64,000 bases of DNA from Tritrichomonas musculus (lineage: Eukaryota; Parabasalia; Tritrichomonadida; Tritrichomonadidae): assembly GCA_039105265.1 (NCBI GenBank), contig JAPFFF010000049.1, positions 889,501 through 953,500 on the forward strand, in the 5' to 3' direction. Both the position numbers and the translations under genes were made by a program. Positions 45,501 to 54,716 of the stretch are shown one piece after another (position 1 is the stretch's first letter; the number at the start of each line of letters is the position of its first letter). The notes under the pieces are model-generated. The model did not search any database. It had not been told where the DNA came from and worked only from the letters and a program-made list of their open reading frames with translations.

Positions 45501-46138
45501 TACTCAGTATGTCAAAGAGAATTATGAACGAAGTTATGTGCTTAGCATTTGACTTAGGCTGTCATATCTATTATCAAGATACAGATTCATTCATGATTGA
45601 AAGAGATGATTTACCAAATCTTGCGAAAGAATTTCAAAATAAATATAACAGAGAACTCATTGGTTCTAATTTAGGTCAATTTCATTGTGATTTTCCATCG
45701 ATTAATAATCATGATGAGATGCCGTACTCAATTGAAGCATACTTTATCATGAAAAAGATGTATGTGCATCAAATAACAGATAGCTCTAATGACATTGATT
45801 ATGTTATAAGAGGAAAAGGCCTTACTCAAAATAGCATTAAATATGCAACAAAGAAATTCAATAACAACCCATTAGCTTTATACAAATCAATGTATGAAGG
45901 GAAGTCTCAGACCTTTGACTTAACTAAAGGTCAACCATGTTTCGAAATGAACAAAAACATGACAGTATCAACAAAAACAAAATTCGAGAGAAAGATAAAG
46001 ACACTTTATGAAAGCGGCTCGAGAGACGATTACTTCGAATATCCAACAAGTTGGACAGGCAGCGAAGCCGAACGAAGCGAGAATCAAGAGGGAATTATTG
46101 ATGACTACTTTCAGCCCTCAAATTATTCCCACATATGA
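42554..46138 (+). pseudogene. Protein-primed family B DNA polymerase of element C, broken
   Basis: Same architecture as the element B polymerase: an OTU-like signature (DDNCFVYAL with HYFLEE) in the N-terminal part, exonuclease motifs (ADFEAD, YFHNLAYDIRML, YCKQDVNILRLG), polymerase motifs (DFDAVSLYPSAM, LIMNSCYGKT, YQDTDSF) and KKMY. It looks broken, with about one break, and would not be expected to give one full polymerase. Its end overlaps the convergent integrase gene by 16 bases. Sequence similarity to the B copy is strong along the full length. Confidence 0.85.
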
Positions 46139-47368
46139 GCCAAACGATATCTTGGAAGCTTCTGTATATTTTTACCACTTTTTACTAAATACAATCCATT
46201 CTCAAATCCAATAATTTTGTGCTCACCCGGTTGAATAATACTTCTTCGTTTCAGCATCTTATCTGTTTCATTGTATACTTTAACATTCATACCTTCTTCA
46301 ATTTTGAATCCAGGACTATTCTTTATGTTATAATTCTCTTGACATATTCTTCTAACTATATAGTTTTCTAATTCATGGTCATTCTGAACTTGTTGAGGAG
46401 ATACAGGATATCCGGCATATTTACTTAGAGTTTGATGAGGGGCATGATTGTATTGGAAAACCAAATCTTCCATAACATTTGGAGTAATCATACCGATTTT
46501 CATATTATATGCCATATCTCGTAAAGTACGAATTACTCTATCTATAATCCCTAATGATGAATGTAATGGACTTGTTTTATTGGCTAATCTTTGTTCTGAC
46601 TTCATGAAATCAGGATATGCACCATTCACTTGTCTTGGAACTGTTCTAAAAGTAATTCCATTATTAATATAGAATTCTTGAGCTTCTGCTGAATTAAAGG
46701 CAGATTCACCATCACCAGAAAGATATCTAACTACCATTCCCTGGTCTATCAATGCTCGTAACGCATTCAAGTATCTTTTGGATGATTTCTTATCACGTTT
46801 ACTGAATTTGTTTTCACCTAATTCAATATTTGTTAGTTTAACATAAAGGTATCTTGTATTAATATTTATTGCTACAAGATAACAGAGATGATATACCATC
46901 ATCAAATCAATGATGTAAGAGTCTCTTGATGACATTTTATGTAATTGGTATTTTTTGGTATTATCCTTTAATGGGAATGATGATTTGGGTTCGTCGATAG
47001 TTTTCATTCTAGAATTAATTTCTAGCAACGCTTTAACTTTGTTTGGACTTTTGAAGCCTATAGTACCAGATATAGGAGTTTGTTCAATCTGAATATTATT
47101 CTCAGGCTGTTTATAAAATAAGTTTTTATATATTTCATAGCATTTCTCATTTGAGTATAATCCTTTCGGCCAATCTTTAATTACTTTAAGAAACTTGTCA
47201 TATTCAAAGTATTCATCTGGATGTTCTATTACGAATTTCTTAATCTTATCAGAAAATGTTTCTTTATGAGCTACTGTTTCATGTAATTCTTTATGAGTTC
47301 GTTTATATTCATCTAAATATTCTCTATATACTTTTTCTTGGTCAATGTCCATTAAAGCTCTAAAATAC
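46123..47368 (-). pseudogene. RVE integrase of element C, main part (split by MULE)
   Basis: Contains the catalytic core: SYIIDLM then YLVAININTRYLYVKL, LSGDGES, HSSLGIIDRVIRTLRDM, YNHAPHQTLSKYAG, and a basic SH3/chromo-like tail (GMNVKVYNE, NGLYLVKSG). It is closely related to the element B integrase. A MULE inserted at 47369 separates it from upstream coding sequence at 50701-51051. The gene is therefore not whole, and this part alone lacks its own start. Confidence 0.85.
47359..47368. repeat. Left copy of the MULE target duplication
   Basis: TCTAAAATAC, identical to 50701-50710. Ten bases is within the usual 8-11 bp range of Mutator-like elements. Confidence 0.85.
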
Positions 47369-47739
47369 GGATTAGGAAAAAAATTCCAACTTGGAATTTC
47401 CAAGTTTTTTTTATTTCACATGTCAAGAAAACTTGGAAATTCCAAGTTTTTTTTTCCCTGAGCTTTTCTTCAACAATAGCAAGAACAAAATGATAAAAAA
47501 CGCGTTAATACTTTAATATAATAAGTTATCAATATCATTTGGCAATTTTTTTCGTGCATTTCATCCAAATCTTAAAATGCTGATACTGATATCATTACGC
47601 CATGCTTCTCAAAATACAAAAACAAATGCAAATTTACCGCTATCAACACTTTAATAACAATATACGATTCATTTACCATGCAAATTTCGAAATTTTCATT
47701 TTGACTCTCATAATTAATATTCAATAATTATACTAGCAT
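47369..47739 (+). repeat. MULE left terminal inverted repeat
   Basis: About 371 bp, nearly identical to the reverse complement of 50328-50700. Near its outer end it contains two copies of the palindrome AACTTGGAAATTCCAAGTT (one as AACTTGGAATTTCCAAGTT), which are likely transposase binding sites. Confidence 0.9.
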
Positions 47740-48135
47740 TAAATAAATGTATCTATCCGAAAAATTCAAATAGGAAATAAAAAAAAAGATATCTTTCCTA
47801 AATTAAAAAAAAAAAAATCCATATATAACTTTCTCTCACGATATTTTTTTATTTATTTATTTTTATAATATGCTTTTAAACTCAGGAAAAAGGTATAATA
47901 TTAGCTTAATATTTAGATAATCTAAGAATGTATCACAATTAATTCAAAAAGTTTTAATAAACCATTCAAAAAAAAAAAAGTTCGGTGCTTTTTTTATTCC
48001 TACCGAATGTTTTTTGATTCATTAAAGCTTCTTATAAACCATTCAGATATAATAATTGATCATGTTAAAAAGAAAAAAGTAAAAAAAAAATTTATTAAAA
48101 TAGATCATGTTAAAAAAAAAAAATATTTATTAAAT
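47740..48135. other. MULE internal non-coding stretch
   Basis: AT-rich, with long A and T runs and no supported gene. TTTTTTATTCCTACCGAATG at 47990-48009 is the inverted counterpart of CATTCGGTAGGATAAAAAA at 50236-50254, so a second, inner pair of inverted repeats brackets the transposase gene. Confidence 0.6.
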
Positions 48136-50130
48136 TTAAAATATTTCATTTTCATCATCAGAAACAATAACGCCATTTGGAGCCTGGTTAGGAATATCTG
48201 CAAAAGCTTTGCTGATCATTGTCCAATTTTTAAAATACCAATCAATTATGGCCTTTTTAGTTTTAACTGTGTATTTTAATCTTGGTATGGCTGGATTTGT
48301 ATCGCATAATTGATTTGCAAGTGATACAAGAGCAGAAATTGTGACTTTCCTCCCTTCGACATGACGTTGAATTATTTTGAATATAAGAGATTTATCTTTG
48401 TCCAAGTTATTTTCTTCTATAGAACTAATATATCGTTTTTTTTGCTTTTTTTTAGGCTTGTTCAATAATGAAAAAAGTGGTAATTGTATGTCAATTTGGG
48501 CTTGATGAATAAGATCATTTATTTTTTCCCTATATTCTGGAGAATTCTGATATAGATATCTGATTTTTGAAGCAATTAAATCTGCATCTTGCACTTTTAA
48601 TTGATCATTTTGAACAACTTTTTCATAAGAATGATTATTAAGGCTAACATTACAAGTAATTGTACCAAACGCCTCATGAAATGTGGAACAAAGCCAATCT
48701 TTTGAAACAGCTTTATATAAATCAATATTGTTTTCTCTTAAGAAGCGTATCTGTTTTGGACAAGGAATTCCTAAGTCTGTGTCGATATAACAAACGCATT
48801 TACCTTTTTGGCCGACTAAATGATACTCATCATCGTAAAATTCGTTGCGAGCATCTTTAAGTATCATTTTGTCAATTAATTGATTTGCTGAATCAGTTAA
48901 TAATTGATTTTCCTTGTGAATTCTAGAAGCAGATGCCTCAAACCATTCAGTTGAAATGGTGAAACATTCTTGAAGCATATAATATGCGTTGTTTGATTTC
49001 AATTTAATAATATTATTAAACATTTCTAAACGTTGTGACGATACAATGTTTCGTTTGTGAATCTTTGGATTTGATAAAAAGTGATGAGCAATATTGCTTA
49101 AATAATAAAGACCTTTGAGTTCTGAATCAACTTGCGATTCTTCTTTGATCCAAAGTGCTTGAAAAGTGTCATCAGATATTTTTCCTTGCATTAAATGTTT
49201 TAAGCATTTCCATAAATTTACACTTGGCTTGAATTGAAACTTTTTTAAAAAGTTTTCTTTTAAATGAAATAAGCAATATATTAAATTATATTTTTTCCCA
49301 AAACTATCACGACAAGCTTTTTCTATACATGGAGCCATATCAGAAATTACTGTGAAATGGACATCGGGCAGTTCATTCTCAATCATATCAAAGATATATC
49401 GATATCCTTTTGAATCCTCTGTCCCTCTTAGAACAATACCAACTATTTGTGTATGTAATTCACCATCAATAACGGCGCATGTTGTGAATCGAATATCTTC
49501 TTTTGAAAAAGTTGCGTCAACTATAAGAGGATTTGGGTATGACTTAAGAACTTTTCTTGCCCATGGTGGAAACAGTATAATAGCTGTTAAAGTTCCTTCA
49601 AAAAAGTCGTAATTCAATTCCCAGTTGTGTTCATTCTTAAATTTTTCGGCTAGGTCTATCAATTGGCCTAATGATCCCTTTGTATGATTGAAAAATATTC
49701 CTTTAGCAAGATGGCGTATGTATTTTGATTCATTTTTTGTAAAGTCTTTACCTGAAATTATTTTAAGTATATTTTTTACTTGATTAATTGATGGCATTGA
49801 TTCTTTAAATGAATCAGATATACGTTCGGCTAGAGCGTGAGGATCAAGGGAATCACGAATATTTTGGATTGAATGAGAACAATTAATTTTATGATTGAGA
49901 TTGGTACCTTTGAGAACTAGATAATAACCTTTTTTGCATTTTTTGGAATCTCTTAAATTAAAAGTGATTTGAAAAGGACAATCCTGATCTTTGCATTGAA
50001 TTTTATAATAATTTCCAGAATTTAGAATATTAAACTTTATTGATTTTGTACGTGCTAAATTTATGCAATATTGAATCATTTCGTCCCTATTTTCAAAAAA
50101 ATTGACGAGTTCTATTTTCGATGTTTCCAT
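48136..50130 (-). CDS. MULE transposase
   Basis: About 664 aa from METSKIELVNFF. An earlier non-ATG start is less likely. A zinc-finger-like N-terminal part has C46, C51, H80, C84 and H86 (CKDQDC, NHKINCSH), as in MuDR/FLYWCH-type DNA-binding domains. The MULE catalytic core follows: LIVDATF near residue 203, VISDMAPC near 263 and CLFHLKENF near 285, with an acidic helix (WIKEES) further on as the likely third acidic site. A Cys-rich CVCYIDTDLGIPC segment near residue 450 is SWIM-like. It cuts and pastes DNA bounded by the element's terminal repeats. The frame is uninterrupted. Confidence 0.88.
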   Translation of the reverse strand: METSKIELVNFFENRDEMIQYCINLARTKSIKFNILNSGNYYKIQCKDQDCPFQITFNLRDSKKCKKGYYLVLKGTNLNHKINCSHSIQNIRDSLDPHALAERISDSFKESMPSINQVKNILKIISGKDFTKNESKYIRHLAKGIFFNHTKGSLGQLIDLAEKFKNEHNWELNYDFFEGTLTAIILFPPWARKVLKSYPNPLIVDATFSKEDIRFTTCAVIDGELHTQIVGIVLRGTEDSKGYRYIFDMIENELPDVHFTVISDMAPCIEKACRDSFGKKYNLIYCLFHLKENFLKKFQFKPSVNLWKCLKHLMQGKISDDTFQALWIKEESQVDSELKGLYYLSNIAHHFLSNPKIHKRNIVSSQRLEMFNNIIKLKSNNAYYMLQECFTISTEWFEASASRIHKENQLLTDSANQLIDKMILKDARNEFYDDEYHLVGQKGKCVCYIDTDLGIPCPKQIRFLRENNIDLYKAVSKDWLCSTFHEAFGTITCNVSLNNHSYEKVVQNDQLKVQDADLIASKIRYLYQNSPEYREKINDLIHQAQIDIQLPLFSLLNKPKKKQKKRYISSIEENNLDKDKSLIFKIIQRHVEGRKVTISALVSLANQLCDTNPAIPRLKYTVKTKKAIIDWYFKNWTMISKAFADIPNQAPNGVIVSDDENEIF

Positions 50131-50327
50131 CAAGATTAGAAATGGAAAAACTAAACGAATTTGTATAATATTTGAATGGTTTATCACAACTTTTTGAATG
50201 AATTGTTAGAACTTTTTGAAATTTTTTTAAAAAAACATTCGGTAGGATAAAAAATTAGTTCATACTTCATATTAATTATACTAGCATAAAATAATTTTCC
50301 ATATTAATGTAATTATGTATATTGATT

Positions 50328-50700
50328 ATGCTAGTATAATTACTGAAAATATTAATTATGAGAGTCAAAATGAAAATTTCGAAATTTGCATGGTAAATGA
50401 ATCGTATATTGTTATTAAAGTGTTGATAGCGGTAAATTTGCATTTGTTTTTGTATTTTGAGAAGCATGGCGTAATGATATCAGTATCAGCATTTTAAGAT
50501 TTGGATGAAATGCACGAAAAAAATTGCCAAATGATATTGATAACTTATTATATTAAAGTATTAACGCGTTTTTTATCATTTTGTTCTTGCTATTGTTGAA
50601 GAAAAGCTCAGGGAAAAAAAAACTTGGAATTTCCAAGTTTTCTTGACATGTGAAATAAAAAAAACTTGGAAATTCCAAGTTGGAATTTTTTTCCGCATCC
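50328..50700 (-). repeat. MULE right terminal inverted repeat
   Basis: About 373 bp, the reverse complement of the left repeat with only a few differences (at the outermost bases and near the inner end). A small open frame in each repeat is a shadow and not a gene. Confidence 0.9.
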
Positions 50701-50710
50701 TCTAAAATAC
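50701..50710. repeat. Right copy of the MULE target duplication
   Basis: TCTAAAATAC, identical to 47359-47368. Confidence 0.85.
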
Positions 50711-51051
50711 TTTAGTCTTCGCGCTTCACCAATTGTTTTCGGTTTACTTGCTCTTGCAATTGTTGCGAATAATGAATCTCTGGCATTTCTTATTCTAGAT
50801 TCCTGTTGATTTCTTTTAAATGCTTCTTCTTTGGCTTTGATATTATCACGTAAAATCAAATAATTGAATTGATAGAATTCGTCAATTGCATTATCACTTG
50901 CTTCATCAAAATAGTTTTGGTTATGTTCATCAAGATAGTTATATATTAATGCTTTTACTTCTCTTTCAAACGTTTCATAATTGAATTTTTCTAAACTGTT
51001 TAAAACAGAACCAATAATTTCATTTCGATGTTGATATAAGAATTTATCCAT
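50701..51051 (-). pseudogene. Upstream part of the interrupted integrase region, element C
   Basis: The minus-strand frame starts MDKFLYQHRNEIIGSVLNSL and is helical and acidic, then basic near the MULE boundary. It lies directly beyond the MULE insertion on the same strand as the integrase core, so it most likely belongs to that gene. In position it corresponds to the charged N-terminal region of the element B integrase, although sequence similarity there is weak. Confidence 0.55.
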
Positions 51052-51119
51052 TTATTTAAATATAATTATTTAACTTTGTTCATTTATAATTCAAAATTTT
51101 TCTCATTTAAAAGAATTAA

Positions 51120-51368
51120 ATGACTACATCTAACCAAAAAGACCAACCAAACTTGTTGCATTTACCAACCAAACCAAAATATAGTAAACGAACATTTGCT
51201 ACAGAAACATTAAGATTAATTAATTTGAGATTAGGTTATTATAGAAAGGTTTTAAATAACCAAAGTATTAAGAATGAAAAGAGAATAAAATCTATAAAGG
51301 CTAAATACGAACGTGATATGAAAGTTAGAAAGTTATTAAATAAGGCAATAAAGAATCTATATAATTGA
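51120..51368 (+). CDS. Small basic helical protein
   Basis: An 82-aa protein (start MTTSNQKDQPNLLHLPTKPK) rich in Lys/Arg, with a long basic helix from residue 30 to the end. It could bind DNA. TTCTCATTTAAAA lies shortly before the ATG. It is divergent from the integrase region and 17 bases ahead of the EF-hand-like gene. No family is recognised. Confidence 0.5.
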   Translation: MTTSNQKDQPNLLHLPTKPKYSKRTFATETLRLINLRLGYYRKVLNNQSIKNEKRIKSIKAKYERDMKVRKLLNKAIKNLYN

Positions 51369-51385
51369 ATTATTTTTGAGATTAA

Positions 51386-52969
51386 ATGCCTAGAATAGCT
51401 ATTAGTAACTTTAGTGGCAAATTAAATGCACAAGACTTAGCACGAATAAACACACGTTTAAACAACGAACTTAACGCAGGCTTGGATAATAATCCAAATG
51501 GAAGAGGAGCTTGGCGACAATTAGCATCTTCACTTATGAACTTCCTTAATGAATACGAGTTTGCTAATAACGAAGGATTTGATGTTAATGATGAAAGAAT
51601 TGGAACTTTTATAAATAGAGTTAAACAAGAAGAAACAGAAGATTTAGTAGATGATGTTATAAATATGACAGGTAATAATTTAAAAGATACTATAAATATA
51701 GGAAATAGCATACCACATAATACTGGTGTTAATATGAATCCTTTAAAAAATTATACTCCTGTAGTTTTCTCAGATAATACTGACGATTTAATTGAGGATG
51801 TTGCAAATATGACAAGTAATAATATAGGAAATAGCATAATACAAAATTCAAACTTTTCTCAATCACAAATGCAACAACCACAGCAAATTAATCCTTTAGA
51901 GGATTTACTTATTAATACAATATCTGTTCAAGATTTATTGAATATCTATAATAAATATTGTCCAAACCCAATATCAATCCAGCAAGTTCAACAAAACTCA
52001 CAAGGTAACCAAGACTTAGCAAAAGCATATTTATTAAATGAAGTTCTTAAAGCAGCTCGAGATGGATATTTAGTTAAAGGAATAGGAGGAGGCTTTGGTC
52101 ATTCGAAAATTGGAATGAATGACTTAATGCATATCATTTTGGATTTACAACGTGATGTTAAAAGAGTCTCAAATGCAATTTCACCTCAAGGAGCTCAAAA
52201 AATGGTTGATAAACATAATGCAGAAAATCCATCAAGCCCATGGACATTGCATACCAATGATATTAATGGAGATAATATTCCTGATATTATTATTCGAAAC
52301 AAGAGAGGCGAACCAATGTACGTCAACGGTTATACAACAAAAAAGAGCAACTATCCTTTAGTTTATAACTATTATAAAGAACATCCAACAAGAGAATCAA
52401 GAAAGAAATATCCACTTTCACAATATAAGAATGACATAATGAATGTTCAATATGTTAATGAAGGGAATGCTGAATTATGGGGTAATCTCAAAGAAAAATG
52501 GAAAAGACCAAAACAATTTGTTAATGACGAAGGTTTAGATTATAATATGAGTGGATATTCATTAAGAGTTCCTAAGAGACTATCTTCATACCAAAGATTT
52601 GTTAAATATGTATTAGGTGAAGTTAAAAATGATGCATTTCAATTTATTTTACAAAATGGCATGATTATTCCAGACCAAATTAAGTTGAGAGCATTCTCTA
52701 AAGCAGCTGGATATTTATGGCGAACTAAGATTTTAGAACCATTATATCGTAAATATCAAGCCAATACAGAAGGCGATGCAAAGATAATTAAAAAGAAAGC
52801 AGCTGGAGAAATTGATAATACAGTTTCAAAAATAATTCATGATTTACATAATGATGGAGGTGCATCAAGGAAAAATCTATTAAATGATTTAATCGCTTCA
52901 ATTACTAATGAAACTATATCTAATTATTCTGGACAATATCAAATGGTAGAACCTCAACTAAGTGAGTAA
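51386..52969 (+). CDS. EF-hand-like (DINGDNIPD) structural protein, element C
   Basis: A 527-aa protein. An N-terminal helical part (MPRIAISNFSGKLNAQDLAR) contains two copies of an (E)DLVDDVxNMTGNN-type segment (near residues 90 and 135). A hydrophobic Gly-rich piece follows (GIGGGFGHSKIGMNDLM), then a domain with GAQKMVDKHN, DINGDNIPDIII and PMYVNGYTT near residues 270-315, and a long helical C-terminal half. The element B gene at 32219 matches the second half. Its constant place just before the packaging ATPase suggests a virion or packaging role. Confidence 0.65.
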   Translation: MPRIAISNFSGKLNAQDLARINTRLNNELNAGLDNNPNGRGAWRQLASSLMNFLNEYEFANNEGFDVNDERIGTFINRVKQEETEDLVDDVINMTGNNLKDTINIGNSIPHNTGVNMNPLKNYTPVVFSDNTDDLIEDVANMTSNNIGNSIIQNSNFSQSQMQQPQQINPLEDLLINTISVQDLLNIYNKYCPNPISIQQVQQNSQGNQDLAKAYLLNEVLKAARDGYLVKGIGGGFGHSKIGMNDLMHIILDLQRDVKRVSNAISPQGAQKMVDKHNAENPSSPWTLHTNDINGDNIPDIIIRNKRGEPMYVNGYTTKKSNYPLVYNYYKEHPTRESRKKYPLSQYKNDIMNVQYVNEGNAELWGNLKEKWKRPKQFVNDEGLDYNMSGYSLRVPKRLSSYQRFVKYVLGEVKNDAFQFILQNGMIIPDQIKLRAFSKAAGYLWRTKILEPLYRKYQANTEGDAKIIKKKAAGEIDNTVSKIIHDLHNDGGASRKNLLNDLIASITNETISNYSGQYQMVEPQLSE

Positions 52970-52990
52970 GATATTTAAGATTATTTTTAG

Positions 52991-53953
52991 ATGAAAACAA
53001 TTTCAATAATGGATATGACTTCGACTTCGTTGTACACTGAATCGGGAATTCTTTCTTCAAAAGAATTTGCTGCAAAGCCGGAGATTCGGTGCCCGTCTAG
53101 CAGCAAATCTCAGGCCTTAACAGGCCCGATTAGCAACTTTCGATTAGATTTCATTCGTGATAAAGTAAATGATACATTAAATGATAACATAGATGAGATT
53201 GGTGGTGCATTAATAAATGATATCCATCCTGATATAAACATTAAGTACAACAGTGTGAATGTCATCGTTGGTAAACAAGGTCAAGGTAAAACTGTTATTG
53301 CTTTAGAAGAAATTATCAAAATAAGTCTAATAAACACGCATCACTTACTTGTCTATATCACAAAGAATGGTGATGAAAATGATAGAAGCTTCCAAGCACT
53401 AAAGCATTTAATCAAAATTCCTCACGTTACAATAAGTGAGAAAGAAGCAAAAGGATTTATTGAAACATTGATATCTGCAAAAAATTTGTATTATCTAATC
53501 AAAAGAGAGAATTTAGAAGACCAAATAATGGATGACCAAAAATATGCAATGTTTGATGTGCTACATATTAATAATTTTGATAGGGATTATTTACACACTA
53601 TTGTTTTATTCGATGATATAAGTAACAGTAAATTGTTCTCTTCTGAGGAATCTTATTTCAGTCAGCAACTTAGAAGATGTAGGCATACAAATATTACTTA
53701 CTTCTTATTGATTCAAGGATGGAAAGGAATCAAACCTCATATCAAAAATGAAATCACGACATTATTTATCTTTCCATGCTTCAACAAGCAGCAACTACAT
53801 TACATCTATTCTCAATCAGCCAGCAATTTACAATTTGATGAATTTTACCAAAAATATTGCCAGCTTCTACAAATTCTTAGAGACAATCCGGATACTCATC
53901 CTTATATGATAGTTCAGGTTAATTCAGGTGGTGAGACGGTACTTCATACCTGA
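52991..53953 (+). CDS. FtsK/HerA-type genome packaging ATPase, element C
   Basis: A 320-aa protein. The ATPase proper begins near residue 70 (ALINDIHPDINIKYNSVNV), with Walker A GKQGQGKT near 96-103, Walker B IVLFDDIS near 206-213 and CRHTNITYFLLIQGWKG near 232. The first 50 residues, encoded by a GC-richer piece, have no match in the element B ATPase, so the true start may be later. Its role is DNA packaging into the capsid. It ends 6 bases from the convergent gene at 53960. Confidence 0.87.
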   Translation: MKTISIMDMTSTSLYTESGILSSKEFAAKPEIRCPSSSKSQALTGPISNFRLDFIRDKVNDTLNDNIDEIGGALINDIHPDINIKYNSVNVIVGKQGQGKTVIALEEIIKISLINTHHLLVYITKNGDENDRSFQALKHLIKIPHVTISEKEAKGFIETLISAKNLYYLIKRENLEDQIMDDQKYAMFDVLHINNFDRDYLHTIVLFDDISNSKLFSSEESYFSQQLRRCRHTNITYFLLIQGWKGIKPHIKNEITTLFIFPCFNKQQLHYIYSQSASNLQFDEFYQKYCQLLQILRDNPDTHPYMIVQVNSGGETVLHT

Positions 53954-53959
53954 AGCGCT

Positions 53960-54298
53960 TTATGCTGAACCACTGTATGCGTTTGATGAATTCAGGAATT
54001 CAATAATTTGATTCACCTTCTCTTTAAGAGTTTCTACATCATTTTTGAGTTTGCTTTCTGAAGGCTTGTTAGGTTCAGGCTGTTCAGCAGGACCATAATC
54101 TTTTTTCAACATCAATATATTTTTGATTCTCGTTATTCTGTATCCTTTAATGTGATACAACTTATTCAATTTGTGGGTTGTCAGTTTATCTACCTCATCC
54201 TTATTCTTAGTATAGAATATATTGAACTCATCTGGGTTTTCAAACTCTTTTGAATAGTTTTTAATAGGTTCAATTATTTTCAATTCTGTTAAACTCAT
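53960..54298 (-). CDS. Conserved N-domain protein, element C
   Basis: 112 aa from MSLTELKIIEPIKNYSKEF. An upstream ATG would add seven residues that the element B relative lacks. Residues 1-68 match the element B protein at 33830 (FYTKNKDEV, TTHKLNKLYHIKGYRITRIK, LMLKK). The tail is shorter, Pro-rich and then coiled coil. Its position between ATPase and protein VI-like gene is the same in both elements. The function is unknown. Confidence 0.6.
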   Translation of the reverse strand: MSLTELKIIEPIKNYSKEFENPDEFNIFYTKNKDEVDKLTTHKLNKLYHIKGYRITRIKNILMLKKDYGPAEQPEPNKPSESKLKNDVETLKEKVNQIIEFLNSSNAYSGSA

Positions 54299-54349
54299 TT
54301 TGATAGATATTAAAAACAATAAAATACAATTAATTAATTCTAATTTCGT

Positions 54350-54664
54350 TTAAGTGTTGCCTTTTAGCATAGGAATACTAAATGTTGCTGGATTTATGCT
54401 ATTTTGTGTATTCAGCTTCGCTGTCTGTCCAACTCGTTGGGCATTCAAAAAGTTATCAAATGCACCAACTGTTGATGATATCCCATTTCCTAAATTACCT
54501 AAAAACTTCCCTGCATTTCCTCCAATTATTCCTGCCGCTTTGCCTAATCCTGGAGCTACTATCCCAGTTGCTATTTGACCAATTGTTTGTAACACAGGCA
54601 GAGCTTTTCTAAAACCATTTGCTACTTTTTTAGTTATATTCTTAAACCAACTTCCGAAAGCCAT
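54350..54664 (-). CDS. Protein VI-like amphipathic protein, 104 aa
   Basis: The frame starts MAFGSWFKNITKKVANGFRK, a basic amphipathic helix, followed by a Gly/Ala/Ile-rich hydrophobic segment (IATGIVAPGLGKAAGIIGGN) and an Asn/Gln-rich tail. It is divergent from the MCP by 52 bases, the same arrangement as in element B. It would be a membrane-active, capsid-lining protein by analogy with adenovirus pVI. Confidence 0.58.
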   Translation of the reverse strand: MAFGSWFKNITKKVANGFRKALPVLQTIGQIATGIVAPGLGKAAGIIGGNAGKFLGNLGNGISSTVGAFDNFLNAQRVGQTAKLNTQNSINPATFSIPMLKGNT

Positions 54665-54716
54665 TTAATTTCATTTGAAAGAAAATCCCGAATATTGAAA
54701 TTTTCTTTAGGTGTAA

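Larger units (their letters stand above)
47369..50700 (-). mobile_element. Mutator-like (MULE) DNA transposon
   Basis: A 3332-bp element bounded by about 372-bp terminal inverted repeats that start GGATTAGGAAAAAAATTCC on the left and GGATGCGGAAAAAAATTCC on the right, and by a perfect 10-bp target duplication. It encodes one transposase on the minus strand. The near-identity of the repeats and the uninterrupted transposase frame suggest a recent insertion. It sits inside the integrase gene of element C. Confidence 0.92.

Noticed and set aside
46020-46100. GC-richer patch at the end of the element C polymerase as a separate insert
   Set aside because: Too short, and the coding frame continues through it, so no boundary can be supported.
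48007-48279. 90-aa Lys-rich frame at the MULE's left interior
   Set aside because: Built on A runs and overlaps the transposase 3' end. No sign of coding.
50276-50497. Small frames in the MULE terminal repeats
   Set aside because: They lie in inverted repeat DNA on both strands and have no protein-like conservation.
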